Below, piece after piece: positions 1 to 15,100 of a stretch of 64,000 nucleotides of DNA. The notes beneath the pieces are model-generated. The model was not told the origin of the DNA. It made no database searches and saw only the letters and a list, made by a program, of their open reading frames with translations. Every line of letters begins with the position of its first letter. The first letter of the stretch is position 1. The position numbers and the translations under genes are program-made. This DNA comes from Cryptomeria japonica (lineage: Eukaryota > Streptophyta > Pinopsida > Cupressales > Cupressaceae): the NCBI RefSeq assembly GCF_030272615.1, contig NC_081412.1:99633796-99697795 (forward strand), in the 5' to 3' direction.

Positions 1-2984
1 TTGCTTCCCAATGCATAAGTTCTCATCCCAGGCAATATTCTCCTTCATTGGTAATGAATTTAAAAAGTAGAAAGCTAGGCATACAATCAATGATCCGAAA
101 TGAAAAGGATAACTATCATTCTTAGTCAATCAAAGATTGCTCAACACAAATCATTTTTCATTCATGTCTTAGCCATATGATAAGCAACATACACTGAAAT
201 AGCAATTGTAGAACCTTCTTTGTTTGTAAATATTATAGCCATAGCAAAATATCTTACCAGAGGGTTTGTAATGGTGTCAATTCATAGACCTCTTTGATCT
301 CAAATTAGGCCTATCAAAGCTTAAACTTCTTAGTTCATACTGACCTATTCACAGGAACAGTTCCATCCGAACAAAAAACCAGTAATAGCCTTTAAAGCTA
401 TCGTGAATTCTTCTCGATACAATCTTGACCAATTCTTCATCAATTATCATCAGAAATTCACTCCAAATATCCAAACCTGCAACATGTTGTCTTCTTCCCC
501 TTGCACATACAGATTTCATACCCTTTGATCACGATACTAAATGGGAGCTTGAGTATGTCAAAGGTATTGCATGTTCTGTTGGATCGAACACCTATATTCA
601 TGTTCCTACTCCTCACATTGAGATCCCATCTCAATCATCCTCATCTTATGTTGTGCCTTATCATATTGGCATTGACTCATGCATAGATCCCATTGATTTA
701 GTGCACCAAGGCGTTATTTTTCTTTAGTTCTAATTTTAACATCAAGGTTTGCACCTAGGGTTTTATTCATCTTTTATAAGGATTCATTTATTCATTGTAA
801 TTGTACTTCCAATATTATATCTTAAATCATCCTTTGTGCAATAATCAAAAATTCTTTGGTTGTTATGTAGCATACAATCTTTACTTGATCTCTTTTGTTC
901 GACAGGTGTTTTGCTTGCAGATGATTCTTGCCTTCCTATAGTTTGATCATTGGCTTCTACAAGGTGTTAGAGCATAATATCAGCTCCTACACGCAATTCC
1001 TCCATCAAAGTGCAACATGTCCTTTGAGTTTTGCCTATGCCAAATTTACTCTCGATTGATCACAAATTTCTTCCACATCAAGATGGCCTTCTAACATCCA
1101 GATCCCATCTCAGTCATCCTCATCTTATGTTGTGCCTTATCAAATTGGCATTGACTCATGCATAGATCCCATTGATTTAGTGCAATAGGGCGTTATTTTG
1201 CTTTAGTTCTAATTTTAACATCAGGGTTTCATTCATCTTTTATAAGGATTCATTCATTCATTGCAATTGTACCTCCAATATTATATCTTAAATCATTCTT
1301 TGTGCAATAATCCAAAATTCTTTGTAGCATACAATCTTTGCTTGATCTCTTTTGTTCGACAAGTGTTTTTCTTGCAAATGATTCTTCGCTCCTATAGTTG
1401 ATCATTGGCTTCTACATGGTATTAGAGGGTAATATCAGCTCCTACATGCAATTCCTCTACCAAAGTGCAACATGTCCTTTGAGTTTTGTCTATGCCAAAT
1501 TTACTCTTGATGGGTCATAAATTTCTTCCACATCGCCTTCCAACACATCTACCCAATCCATCAGTTATTCATGGTTAAATGATTAAGAAAAATTTGGGAA
1601 TCTCTTCCATTACCCTTCCAAATCCAACTCGCATTTTTGCTTCCCTATGGGTAACTTCTCATCCCAAGCAACATTCTCCTTCATTGGTAATGAATTTAAA
1701 AAGTATAAAGCTAGGCATACAATAAATGATCCAAAATGAAAAAGATAACCATCATTCTTAGTCAATCAGGATTGCTCAACAACATATCATTCGAAGTGCA
1801 ACATGTCCTTCGAGTTTTGTCTATGCCAAATTTACTCTCGATGGGTCATAAATTTCTTCCACATCAAAAGGGCCTTCCAACACATCTACCCAATCTATCA
1901 ACTCTTCATTGTCAAATACTTAAGAAACATTTAGGACTTTTGTTCCATTACCCTTACAAATCCAAGTGGCATATTCGCTTCCCTATGGGTAAGTTCTCAT
2001 CCCAAGCAATATTCTCCTTCATTGGTAATGAATTTAAAAAGTAGAAAGCTAGGCATACAATCAATGATCCGAAATGAAAAGGATAACCATCATTCTTAGT
2101 CAATCAAGATTGCTCAACACAAATCATAGTTCATTCATGTATTAGCCATATGATGAGCAACATTCACTGAAATAGCAATTGTAGAACCTTCTTTGTTGCG
2201 AAGGTAAATATTATACCCATAACAACATATCTTACTAGAGGGTTTGTAATGGTGTTAATTCATAGAGCTTTTTGATCTCCAATTATGCCTGTCAAAACTT
2301 TAACTTCTTTGTTTCCTACTGACCTCTTCACAAGCACGGTTCCATCCGAACAAAAACCAATAATAGCCATTAAAGATAATCATGAATTCTTCTTTATACA
2401 ATCTTGACCAATGATTCATCAATTATCATCGAAAATTCACTCCAAATATCCAAACCTGCAACATGTTGTCTTCTTCCCCTTGCACATGCAGATTTTATAC
2501 CCTTTGATGACAATACGAAAGAGAAGCTTGAGTATATCAAAGGTATTATATGTTCCATTGCATCGAACGCCCATCTTCGTGTTCCTACTCCCCACATTGA
2601 GATCCCATCTCAAGCATCCTCATCTTATGTTGTGCCTTATCAAATTCGCATTGACTCATTTATAGATCCCATTGATTTAGTGCAATAGGGCGTTATTTTG
2701 CTTTAGTTCTAATTTTAACATCAGGGTTGGCACCTAGGGTTTCATTCATCTTTACAAGGATTCATTCATTCATTGTAATTGTACCTCCAATATTATATCT
2801 TAAATCATTCTTTGTGCAATAATCCAAAATTCTTTCGTTCTTATGCAACATACAATCTTTGCTTGTTCTCTTTTATGTGACAGGTGTTTTGCTTGCAGAT
2901 GATTCTTGGATCTTACAATTGATCATTGGCTTCTACATAGTATTAGAACATAATATCAGCTCCTACATGCAATTCCTCCACCAA

Positions 2985-3106
2985 AGTGCAACATGTCCTT
3001 TAAGTTTTGTCTATGCCAAATTTACTCTCGATGGGTCATAAATTTCTTCCACATCAAAATGGCCTTCCAACACATCTACCCAATCTATCAACTCTTCATG
3101 GTTAAA
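2985..3106 (-). pseudogene. Ty3/gypsy Gag core fragment (representative satellite unit)
   Basis: Read on the minus strand from about 3106 to 2985, the unit encodes EELIDWVDVLEGHFDV, then EEIYDPSRVNLA, a TAG, and TKLKGHVALWW. This matches the retrotransposon Gag capsid domain (Retrotrans_gag type), where W..x..LE..F and KLKGxAxxWW are hallmarks. The same segment recurs with its 5' plus-strand end near 1013, 1466, 1799, 4177, 5393, 6380, 7573, 8763, 9667, 10873, 12041, 13223, 14413, 15605, 16703, 17873, 19193, 20357 and 21680. Consensus stops follow at LA*TKL, CM*EL and TM*KP; each would be CAG (Gln) before a C-to-T change. Only about 45 residues are recognisable, so it is a non-functional relic. 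The family match is from motif recognition, not from a search. Confidence 0.8.
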
Positions 3107-6100
3107 TGCTTAAGAAAAAATTGGGACTTTTGTTCCATTACCCTTACAAATCCAAGTGGCATTTTTGCTTTGCTATGGCTAAGTTCTCATCCTGAGCAAT
3201 ATTCTCCTTCATTGGTAATGAATTTAAAAAGTATAAAGCTAGGCATACAATAAATGATCCCGAATGAAAAGGATAACCATCATTTTTAGTCAATCAAGAT
3301 TGCTTAGCACAAATTATAGTTCATTCATGTCTTAGCCATATGATAAGCAACATACACTAAAATAACAATTGTAGAACCTTCTTTGTTTCTAAGATAAATA
3401 TTATACCCATAGCAACATATCTTACCAGAGGGTTTGTAATGGTGTCAATTTATAGAACTCTTTGATTTCTAGTTACGCCTATCAAAGCTTAAACTTCTTT
3501 GGTTCCTACTGACCTCTTCACAGGCACGGTTCCATCCGAACAAAAACCAATAATAGCCATTAAAGCTATCATGAATTCTTCTTTATAAAATCTCGACCAA
3601 TTCTGCATCAATTATCATCGCAAATTCACTCCAAATATCCAAACCTGCATCATATTGTCTTCTTCCCCTTGCACATGCATATTTCATACCCTTTGATGAC
3701 GATACTAAAGAGGAGCTTGAGTATATCAAAGGTATTATATGTTTTGTTGGAACAAACGCCTATCTTCGTGTTCCTACTCCTCACATTGAGATCCCATCTC
3801 AATCATCCTCATCTTATGTTGTGCCTTATCAAATTGACATTGACTCATGCTAAGATCCTATTGATTTAGTGCAACAAGGCGTTATTTTGCTTTAGTTCTA
3901 ATTTTAACATCAAGGTTTGCACATAGGGTTTCATTCATCTTTTATAAGGATTCGGTCATTCATTGTAATTGTACCCTCAATATTATATCTTAAATCATTC
4001 TTTGTGCAATAATCCAAAATTATTTCGTTCTTATGTAGCATGCAATCTTTGCTTGATCTCTTTTGTGCGACAGGTGTTTTGCTTGCACATACTTCTTGGA
4101 TCCTATAGTAGATCATTGGCTTCTACAGGGTATTAGAACGTAATATCAATTCCTACATGTAATTCCTTCACCAAAGTGCAACATGTCCTTTGAGTTTTAT
4201 GTATACCAAATTTACACTCGATGGATCATAAATTTCTTCCACATCAAAATGGCCTTCCAACACATCTACCCAGTCTATTAAATATTGATGGTTAAATGAT
4301 TAAGAAAAAATTGGGACTTTTGTTCCATTACCCTTATAAATCCAAGTGGCATTTTCGCTTCCCTATGGGTAAGTTCTCATCACGAGCAATATTCTCCTTC
4401 ATTGGTAATGAATATAAATAGTAGAGAGCTAGGCATACAATAAATGATCCGAAATGAAAACGATAACCATCATTCTTTGTCTATCAAGTTTGCTCAGCAC
4501 AAATCATAGGTCATATTGCTCAGCAAAAATCATAGGTAATTCATGTCTTAGCAATATGATAAACAACATACACTGAAAAAGCAATTGTAGAACCTTCTTT
4601 GTTGCGAAGGTAAATATCATACCAATAGCAGCATATCTTACCATAGGGTTTGTAATGGTGTCAATTCATAGAGCTCTTTGCTCTCCAATTACAGCTATCA
4701 AAGCTTAAACTTCTTTGTTTCCTACTGACCTCTTCACAGGCACGGCTCCATCCAAACAAAAACCAGTAATAGCCTTTAAAGCTATGATAATTTCTTCTTT
4801 ATACAATCTTGAACAATTCTTCATCAATTATCGTCAGAAATTAACTCCAAATATCCAAACCTTCGACATATTGTCTTCTTCCCCTTGCACATGCAGATTT
4901 CATACTCTTTGATGACGATACTAAAGAGGAGCTTGAGTATATCAGAGGTATTGCATGTTCCGTTGGATCGAACACCTATCTTCCTGTTCCTAATCCTCAC
5001 ATTGAGATCCCATCTCAATCATCCTCATCTTATGTTGTGCCTTATCAAATTGGCATTGACTCATGCATAGATCACATTGATTTATTGCAACAAGGCATCA
5101 TTTTGCTTTAGGTCTAACTTAACATCAGGGTTTGCACCTAGGGTTTCATTCATCTTTTATAAGGATTCATTCATTCATTGTAATTGTACCTCCAATATTA
5201 TATCTTAAATCATTCTTTGTGCAATAATCCAGAGTTCTTTGGTTGTTATGAAGCATACTATCTTTCCTTGATCTCTTTCGTGTGACAGTTGTTTTGCTTG
5301 CAGATGATTCTTGGTTCTTGTAGTTGATCATTGGCTTCTACATGGTATTAGAGCATAATATCAGCTCCTACATGCAATTCCTCCACCAAAGTGCAACATG
5401 TCCTTTGAGTTTTGTCTATGCCAAATTTACTCTGGAAGGGTCATAAATTTCTTCCACATCAAGATGGCCTTCCAATACACTTACCCAATCTATCAACTCT
5501 TCATGGTTAAGTGCTTAAGAAAAATTACGGACTTCTGTTCCATTACCCTTAAAAAATCCAAGTGGCATTTTTGCTTTGCTATGGGTAAGTTCTCATCCCA
5601 AGCAATATTCTCCTTCATTGGTAATGAATTTAAAAAGTAGAAAGCTAGGCATACAATCAATGATCCAAAATGAAAAGGATAACCATCATTCTTAGTGAAT
5701 CAAGATTGCTCAGCACAAATCATAGTTCATTCATGTCTTAGCCATATGATAACCTACATACACTGAAATAGCAATTGTAGAACCTTCTTTGTTTCCTACT
5801 GACTTCTTCACAGGCACGGTTCCATCTGAACAAAATCCAGTAATAGCCATTAAAGCTATCATGAATTCTTCACTATACAATCTTGACCAATTCTTCATTA
5901 ATTATCATCGGAAATTCAGTCCAAATATCCAAACTTGCAGCTTATTGTTTTCTTGCCCTTGTACATGCAGATTTCTACTCCTCACATTGAGATACCATCT
6001 CAATTATCCTCATCTTATGTTGTGCCTTATAAAATTGGTATTGACTCATGCATAGATCCCATTGATTTAGTGCAACAAGGCGTTATTTTGCTTTAGTTCT

Positions 6101-9100
6101 AATTTTAACATCGGGGTTTGCACCTAGAGTTTCATTCATCTTTTATAAGGATTCAGTCATTCATTATGATTGTACTTTCAATATTATATCTTAAATCATT
6201 CTTTGTGCAATAATCCTAAATTCTTTGGTTGTTATGTAGCATACAATCTTTGCTTGATCTCTTTTGTGCGACAGGTGTTTTGCTTGCAAATGATTCTTGG
6301 ATCCTATTGTTGATCATTGGCTTCTACATGGTATTAGAACGTAATATCAGCTCCTACATGCAATTCCTCCACCAAAGTACAACATATCCTTTGAGTTTTG
6401 TCTATGCCAAATTTACTCTCGATGGGTCATAAATTTCTGCCACATCAAAATGATCTTCTAACACATCTACCCAATCTATCAGCTATTCATGGTTAAATGA
6501 TCAAGAAAAATTTGGGACTGCTATTCCATTAACCTTACAAATCCAAGTGGCATTTTTGCTTCCTTATGGGTAAGTTCTCGTCCCAAGCAATATTCTCCTT
6601 CATTGGTAATGAATTTAAAAAGTAGAAAGCTAGGCATACAATCAATGATCCGAAATGAAAAGGATAACCATCATTCTTAGTGAATCAAGATTGCTCAACA
6701 CAAATCATAGTTCATTCATGTCTTAGCCATATGATAACCAACATACACTGAAATAGCAATTGTAGAAACTTCTTTGTTTCGAAGGTAAATATTATACCCA
6801 TAGCAGCATATCTTACCAGAGGGTTTGTAATGGTGTCAATTCATAGAGCTCTTTGATGTCCAATTACGCCTGTCAAAGATTAAACTTCTTTCTTTCCTAC
6901 TGACCTCTTCACAGGCATGGTTCCATACGAACAAAAACCTGTAATAGCCTTTTTAAAGATATCATGAATTCTTCTTTATACAATCTTGACCAATGATTCA
7001 TCAATTATCATCGGAAATTCACTCCAAATATCCAAACCTGCAACATATTGTCTTCTTCCTCTTGCACATGCAGATTTTATACCCTTTGATGACAATACTA
7101 AACAGGCGATTGAGTATATCAAAGGTATTATATGTTCCGTTGGATCGAACGCCTATCTTCGTGTTCAGACTCCTCACATTGAGATCCGACCTCAATCATC
7201 CTCATCTTATGTTGTGCCTTATCAAATTCGCATTGACTCATGCATGGATCCCATTTATTTAGTGCAACAGGACGTTATTTTGCTATAGTTCTAATTTTAA
7301 CATCAGGGTTTGCACCTGGGGTTTCATTCATCTTTTACAAGGATTCATTCATTCACTGTAATTGTACCTCCAATATTATATCTGAAATCATTCTTTGTGC
7401 AATAATCCAAAATTCATTCGTTCTTATGTAGCATACAATCTTTGCTTGATCTCTTTTGTGCGACAGGTGTTTTGCTTGGAGATGATTCTTGGATCTTATA
7501 GTTGATCATTGGCTTCTACATGGCATTAGAACATAATATCAGCTCCTACATGCAATTCCTCCACCAAAGTGCAACAAGTCCTTTGAGTTTTGTCTATGCC
7601 AAATTTACTCTCGATGGGTCATAAATTTCTTCCACATCAAAATGGCCTTCCAACACATCTACCCAATCTATCTGCTCTTCATGGTTAAATGCTTAAGAAA
7701 AAACTGCGACTTTTGTTCCATTTCCCTTGCAAATAAAAGTGGCATTTTTGCTTCCCTATGGGTAAGTTGTCCTCCCGAGCAATATTCTCCTCCATTGGTA
7801 ATGAATTTAAAAAGTAGAAAGCTAGGTATACAATAAATGATCCCAAATGAAAAGGATAACCATCATTCTTAGTCAATCAAGATTGCTCGGCACAAATTAT
7901 AGTTCATTCATGTCTTAGCCATATGATAAGCAACATACACTGAAATAGAAATTGTAGAACCTTCTTTGTTACGAAGGTAAATATTATACCCATAGCAACA
8001 TATCTTATCAGAGGGTTTCTAATGTTGTCAATTTATAGAGCTCTTTGATCTCCAATTAGGCCTATCAAAGCTTAAATTTCTTTGTTTCCTACTGACCTCT
8101 TCACACGCACCGTTCCATTCGAACAAAAATCAGTAATAGCCATTAAAGCTATCATGAATTCTTCACTATACAATCTTGACCAATTCTTCATCAATTATCA
8201 TCGGAAATTCACTCCAAATATCCAAACCTGCAACATATTGTCTTCTTCCCCTTGCACATGCAGATTTCATAGCCTTTAATGGCGATACTAAATAGGAGCT
8301 TGAGTATATCAAGGTATTATATGTTCCGTTGGATCGAACGCCTATCTACATGTTCCTACTCCTCACATTGAGATCCCATCTCAATCATCCTCATCTTATG
8401 TTGTGCCTATCAAATTGGCATCGACTCATGCATAGATCCCATTGATTTAGTGCAACAGGGCGCGATTTTGCTCTAGTTCTAATTTTAACATCAGCGTTTG
8501 CACCTACGGTTGCATTGATCTTTTATAAGGATTCAGTCATTCATTGTAATTGTACCTTCAATATCATATCTTAAATCATTCTTTGTGCAATAATCCAAAA
8601 TTCTTTGGTTGTTATGTAGCATACAATCTTTGCTTGATATCTTTTGTGTGACACGAGTTTTGATTGCAGATGATTCTTGGATCCTATAGTTGATCATTGG
8701 CTTCTACATGGTATTAGAATGTAATATCAACTCCTACTTGTGTAATTCCTCCACCAAACTACAACATGTCCTTTGAGTTTTGTCTATGCCAAATTTACTC
8801 TCGATGGGTCATAAGTTTCTTCCATATCAAAATGGCCTTCCAACACATCTACCCAATCTATCAACTATTCATTGCTAAATGATTAAGAAAAAATTGGGAC
8901 TTATGTTAGATTACCCTTACAAATCCAAGTGGCATTTTTGCTTCCCTATGCGTAAGTTCTCACCCTGAGCAATATTCTCCTTCATTGGCAATTGTAGAAC
9001 CTTCTTTGTTCAGAAGCTAAATATTATACCCATAGCAGCATATCTTACCAGTGGGTTTGTAGTAGCCTTTAAAGCTATCATAATTTCTTCTCTATACAAT

Positions 9101-12100
9101 CTTGATCAATTCTTCATGAATTATCGTCCCAAATTCACTAAAAATATCCAAACATGCAACATATTGTCTTCCTCCCCTTGCATGTGCACATTTCATACCC
9201 TTTGATGATGATACTGAACAGGAGCTTGAGTATATCAAAGGTACTGCATATTCTATTGGATCGAACACCTATTTCCCTATTCCTACTCCTCACATTGAGA
9301 TCCAATCTCAATCATCCTATTCCTATGTTGTGCCTTATCAAATTGGCATTGACTCATGCATAGATAGCATTGATTTAGTGCAATAGGGTGTTATTTTGCT
9401 TTTGTTCTAATTTTAACATCAGGGTTTGCACCTAGGGTTTCATTAATCTTTTATGAGGATTCATTCATTCATTCATTGTAATTGTACCTCCAATAGTATA
9501 TCTTAAATCATTCTTTGTGCAATAAGCCAAAATTCTTTGCTTGATCTCTTTTTTGCTACAAGTGTTTTGCTTGCAGATGATTCTTGGCTCCTATAGTTGA
9601 TCATTGGTTTCTACATGGTATTAGAGCGTCATATGAGCTCCTACATGCAATTCCTCCACCAAAGTGCAACACGTCCTTTAAGTTTTGTCTATGCCAAATT
9701 TACTCTCGAAGGGTCATAAATTTCTTCCACATCAAAAGGGCCTTCGAACACATCTACCCAATCTATCAACTCTTCATGGTTAAATGCTTAAGAAACATTT
9801 AGGACTTTTGTTCCATTACCCTTACAAATCCAAGTGGCATATTTGCTTCCCTATGGGTAAGTTCTCATCCCAAGCAATATTCTCCTTCATTGGTAATGAA
9901 TTTAAAAAGTAGAAAGCTACGCATACAATCAATGATCCGAAATGAAAAGGATAACCATCATTCTTAATCAATCAAGATTGCTCAACACAAATCATAGTTC
10001 ATTCATGTCTTAGCCATATGATAAGCAACATACACTGAAATAGCAATTGTAGGAACTACTTTGTTTCGAAGGTAAACATTATACCCATAGCACCATATCT
10101 TACCAAAGGGTTTGTAATTGTGTCAAATCATAGAGCTCTTTGATCTCCAATTACTCCTATCAAAGCTTCAAATTCTTTGTTTCCTACTGACCTCTTCACA
10201 AGCACAGTTCCATTCGCACAAAAAATACTAATAGCCTTTAAAGATATCATGAATTCTTCTTTATACAATCTTGACCAATGGTTGATCAATTATCATCGGA
10301 AATTCACTCCAAATATCCAAACCTGCAACATATTGTCTTCTTCCCCTTGCACATGCAGATTTTATACCCTTTATTGACGATACTAAAGAGGAGCTTGAGT
10401 ATATCAAAGGTATTATATGTTACATTGGATCGAACGCCTATCTTCATGTTCCTACTGCTCACATTGAGATCCGATCTCAATCATCCTCATCTTATGTTGT
10501 GCCTTATCAAATTGGCATTGACTCATGCATAGATCCCATTTATTTAGTGCAACAGGAAGTTATTTTGCTATAGTTCTAATTTTAACATCAAGGTTTGCAC
10601 CTAGGGTTTCATTCATCTTTTACAAGGAATCATTCATTCATTGTAATTGTACCTCCAATATTATATCTTAAATCACTCTTATCTTAAATCACTCTTTGTG
10701 CAATAATCCAAAATTCTTTGGTTGTTATGTAGCATACAATCTTTGCTTGATCTCCTTTGTGGCACAGGTATATTGCTTGAAGATAATTCCTGGCTCCTAT
10801 AGTTGATCATTAGCTTCTTCATGGTATTAGAGCGTAATATCAGCTCCTACATACAATTCCTCCACCAAAGTCCAACATATCCTCTGAGTTTTGTCTATGC
10901 CAAATTCACTCTCGATGGGTCATAAATTTCTTCCACATCAAAATGACCTTCCAACACATCTACCAAATCTATCAGCTCTTCATGCTTAAATGCTTAAGAA
11001 AAATTTGGGACTTCTGTTCCTTTACCCTTAAAAATCCAAGTGGCATTTTTGCTTCCCTATGGGTAAGTTCTCATCCCTAGCAATATTCTCCTTCAGTGGT
11101 AAAGAATTTAATAAGTAGAAAGCTAGGCATACAATAAATGATCCAAAATGAAAAGGATAACCATCATTCTTAGTCAATCAAGATTGCTCAGCACAAATCA
11201 TAGTTCATTCATGTCTTAGCCATATGATAAGCAACATACACTAAAATAGCAATTGTAGAACCTTCTTGGTTTCGAAGGTAAATATTATACCCATAGCAAC
11301 ATATCTTACCAGAGGGTTTGTAATAGTGACAATTTAAAGAGCTCTCTGATCTTCAATTACGCCTATCAATGCTTAAACTTCTTTGTTTCCTACTAACCTC
11401 TTCGCAAGCACAGTTCCATTCGAACAAAAACCAGTAATAACCATTAAAGCTATCAGGAATTCTTCTTTATAAAATCTTGACCAATTCTTCATCAATTATC
11501 ATCAAAAATTCACTCCAAATATCCAAACCTGCAACATATTGACTTCTTCCCCTTGCACCTGCAGATTTCATATCCTTTGATGAAGATACTAAAGAGGAGC
11601 TTGAATATATCAAAGGTATTATATGTTCCATTTGATCGAGCACCTATCTTCATGTTCCTACTCCTCACATTGAGATCCCATTTCAATCATCCTCATCTTA
11701 TGTTGTGCCTTATCAAATTGGCATGGACTCATATGCATATATCCCATTGATTTAGTGCAACAAGGCGTTATTTTGCTATAGTTCTAATTTTAACATCAGG
11801 GTTTACACCTAGGGTTTCATTCATTCATTGTAATTGTACCTCCAATATTATATCTTAAACCATTCTTTGAGCAATAATTCAAAATTCTTTGGTTGTTATG
11901 TAGCATACAATGTTTGCTTGATCTATTTTGTGCGACACGATTTTGCTTGCAAATGATTGGATCCTATAGTTGATCATTGGCTTCTACATGGTATTAGAAC
12001 GTAATATCAACTCCTACATGCAATCCCTCCACCAAAGTGCAACATGTCCTTTGAGTTTTGTCTATGCCAAATTTACTCTCGATGGGTCATAAATTTCTTC

Positions 12101-15100
12101 CACATCAAAATGACCTTTCAACACATCTACCCAATCTATCAGCTATTCATGGTTAAATGATTAAGAATAATTTGGGACTTCTGTTCCATTAACCTTACAA
12201 ATCCGAGTGGCATTTTTGCTTCCCTATGGGTAAGTTCTCATCCCAAGCAATATTCTCCTTCATTGGTAATGAATTTAAAAAGTAGAAAGCTAAGATAAAT
12301 GATCTGAAATGAAAAGGATAACCATCATTCTTAGTCAATCAAGATTGCTCAGCACAAATCATAGTTCATTCATGTCTTAGCCATATGATAAGCAATATAC
12401 ACTGAAATAGCAATTGTAGAACCTTCTTTGTTTCGAAGGTAAATATTATACCAATAGCAACATATCTTTCCAGACGTTTTGTAATGTTGTCAATTCATAG
12501 AGCTCTTCGATTTCGAATTACGCCTATCGAAGCTTAATCTTCTTTGTTTCCTGCTGAACTCTTCACAGGCATGCTTCCATCCTAACAAAAACCACTAATG
12601 GCCTTTAAAGCTATCATGATTTCTTCTTTATACAATCTTCACCAATTCTTCATCAATTATCGTCAGAAATTCACTTGAGTTATCCAAACCTAAAAACATA
12701 GTCTTCTTCCGTTTGGACATGCAGATTTCATACCCTTTGATGACGATACTAAAGAGGAGCTTGAGTATATCAAAGGTATTGCATGTTTCGTTGGATCGAA
12801 CACCTATCTTCATGTTCCTACTCCTCACATTGAGATCCCACCTCAATCATCCTCATCTTATGTTGTGCCTTATCAAATTGGCATTGACTCATGCATAGAT
12901 CCCATTGATTTAGTGCAACAAGGCGTTTTTTTTCTTTAGTTCTAATTTTAACATCAGGGTTTGCACCTAGGGTTTCATTCATCTTTTATAAGGATTCATT
13001 CATTCATTGTAATTGTACCTCCAATATTATATCTTAATTCAATCTTTGTGCAATAATCCAAAATTCTTTGCCTGTTATGTAGCATTCATTCTTTGCTTGA
13101 TCTCTTTTGTGCGACAGGTGTTTTGCTTGCAAATGATTCTTGGCTTCTATAGTTGAGCATTGGCTTCTACATGGTATTAGATCATAATATCAGCTCCTAC
13201 ATGCAAGTCCTCCACCAAAGTGCAACATGTCCTTTGAGTTTTGTCTATGCCAAATTTACTCTTGATGGGTCATAAATTTCTTCTAGATCAAGATGGCCTT
13301 CCAACACACCTAGCCAATCTATCAACTCTTCATGGTTAAATGCTTAAGAAAAATTTGGGACTTCTTGTCCATTACCCTTACAAATCCAAGCAACATATTT
13401 GCTTCCCTATGGGTAAGTTCTCATCCCAAGCAATATTCTCCTTCATTGGTAATGAATTTAAAAAGTAGAAAGCTAGGCATACAATCAATGATCCAAAATG
13501 GATAGGATAACCATCATTCTTAGTCAATCAAGATCGCTCAGCACAAATCATAGTTCATTCATGTCTTAGCCATATGATAAGCAACATACACTAAAATAGC
13601 AATTGTAGAACCTTCTTTGTTTTTAAAGTAAATATTATACCCATACCAACATATCTTCCCAGAGGGTTTGTAATGGTTTCAATTCATCGAGCTCTTTGAT
13701 CTCCAATTATGCCTGTCAAAGCTTAAACTTCTTTGTTTCTTGTTCACCTCTTAAGAGGCACGGTTCCATTCGAACAAAAACCAGTATTAGCCTTTAAAGA
13801 TATCATGAATTCTTCTTTATACAATATTGAGCAATGATTCATCAATTATTATTGGAAATTCGCTACAAATATCCTACCATGCAACATATTGTGTTCTTCC
13901 CTTTGCACATGCAGATTTCATACCCTTTGATGACGATACTAAAGAGGAGCTTGAGTATATCAAAGGTATTATATGTTCCGTTGGATCGAACGCCTATCTT
14001 CGAGTTCCTACTCCTCACATTGAGATGCCATCTCAATCATCCTCATCTTATGTTGTGCCTTATCAAATTGGCATTGACTCATGCATAGATCCCATTTATT
14101 TATTACAACAGGGCATTATTTTGCTATAGTTCTAATTTTAACATCATGGTTTGCACCTATGGTTTCATTCATCTTTTACAAGGATTCATTCATTCATTGT
14201 AATTGTACCTCCAATATTATATCTTAAATCATTCTTTGAGCAATAATCCAAAATTCTTTCTTTCTTATGTAGCATACAATCTTTGCTTGATCTCTTTTGT
14301 GCGACAGGTGTTTTGCTTACAGATGATTCTTGGATCCTATAGTTGATCATTGGCTTCTACATGGTATTAGAACATCATATCAGCTCCTACATGAAATTCC
14401 TCAACCAAAGTGCAACATGTCCTCTGAGGTTTGTCTATGCCAAATTTACTCTCGATGGGTCATAAATTTCTTCCACAACAAAATGGCCTTCCAACACATC
14501 CACCCAATCTATCAGCTCTTCATGGTTAAATACAAAAGAAAAAACTGGGACTTTTGTTCCATTACCCTTACAAAATCTAAGTGGCACTTTTGCTTCCCTA
14601 TGGGTAAGTTCTCATCCCTAGCAATATTATCCTTCATTGGTAATAAATTTAAAAAGTAGAAAGCTATGCATACATTAAATGATACCAAATGAAAAGGATA
14701 ACCATCATTCTTAGTCAATCAAGATTGCTTAGCAGAAATTATAGTTCATTCATGTGTTAGCCATATGATTCGCAACATACACTGAAATAGCAATTGTAGA
14801 ACCTTCTTTGTTTCGAAGGTAAATATTATACCAATAACAACAAATCTTATCATAGGGTTTGTAATGATGTCAATTTATAGAGCTCTTTGATCACCAATTA
14901 CGCCTATCAACGCTTTAACTTCTTTGTTTCCTACTGACCTCTTCACAAGCACAGTTCCATCCGAACAAAAACCAGTAAGAGCCATTAAAGATATCATGAA
15001 TTCTTCTTTATACAATCTTGACCAATTCTTCATCAATTATCATCGAAAATTCACTCCAAATATCCAAACCTCCAACATGTTATCTTCTTCCCCTTGCACA

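Noticed and set aside
425-727. A ~100-codon plus-strand ORF (MTN.SSIII...) seen again at 2404, 6986, 13827 and 16111
   Set aside because: It is open only in some satellite units, is broken in the others, and lies opposite a recognisable Gag unit. Its similarity between copies reflects the DNA repeat, not selection on protein.
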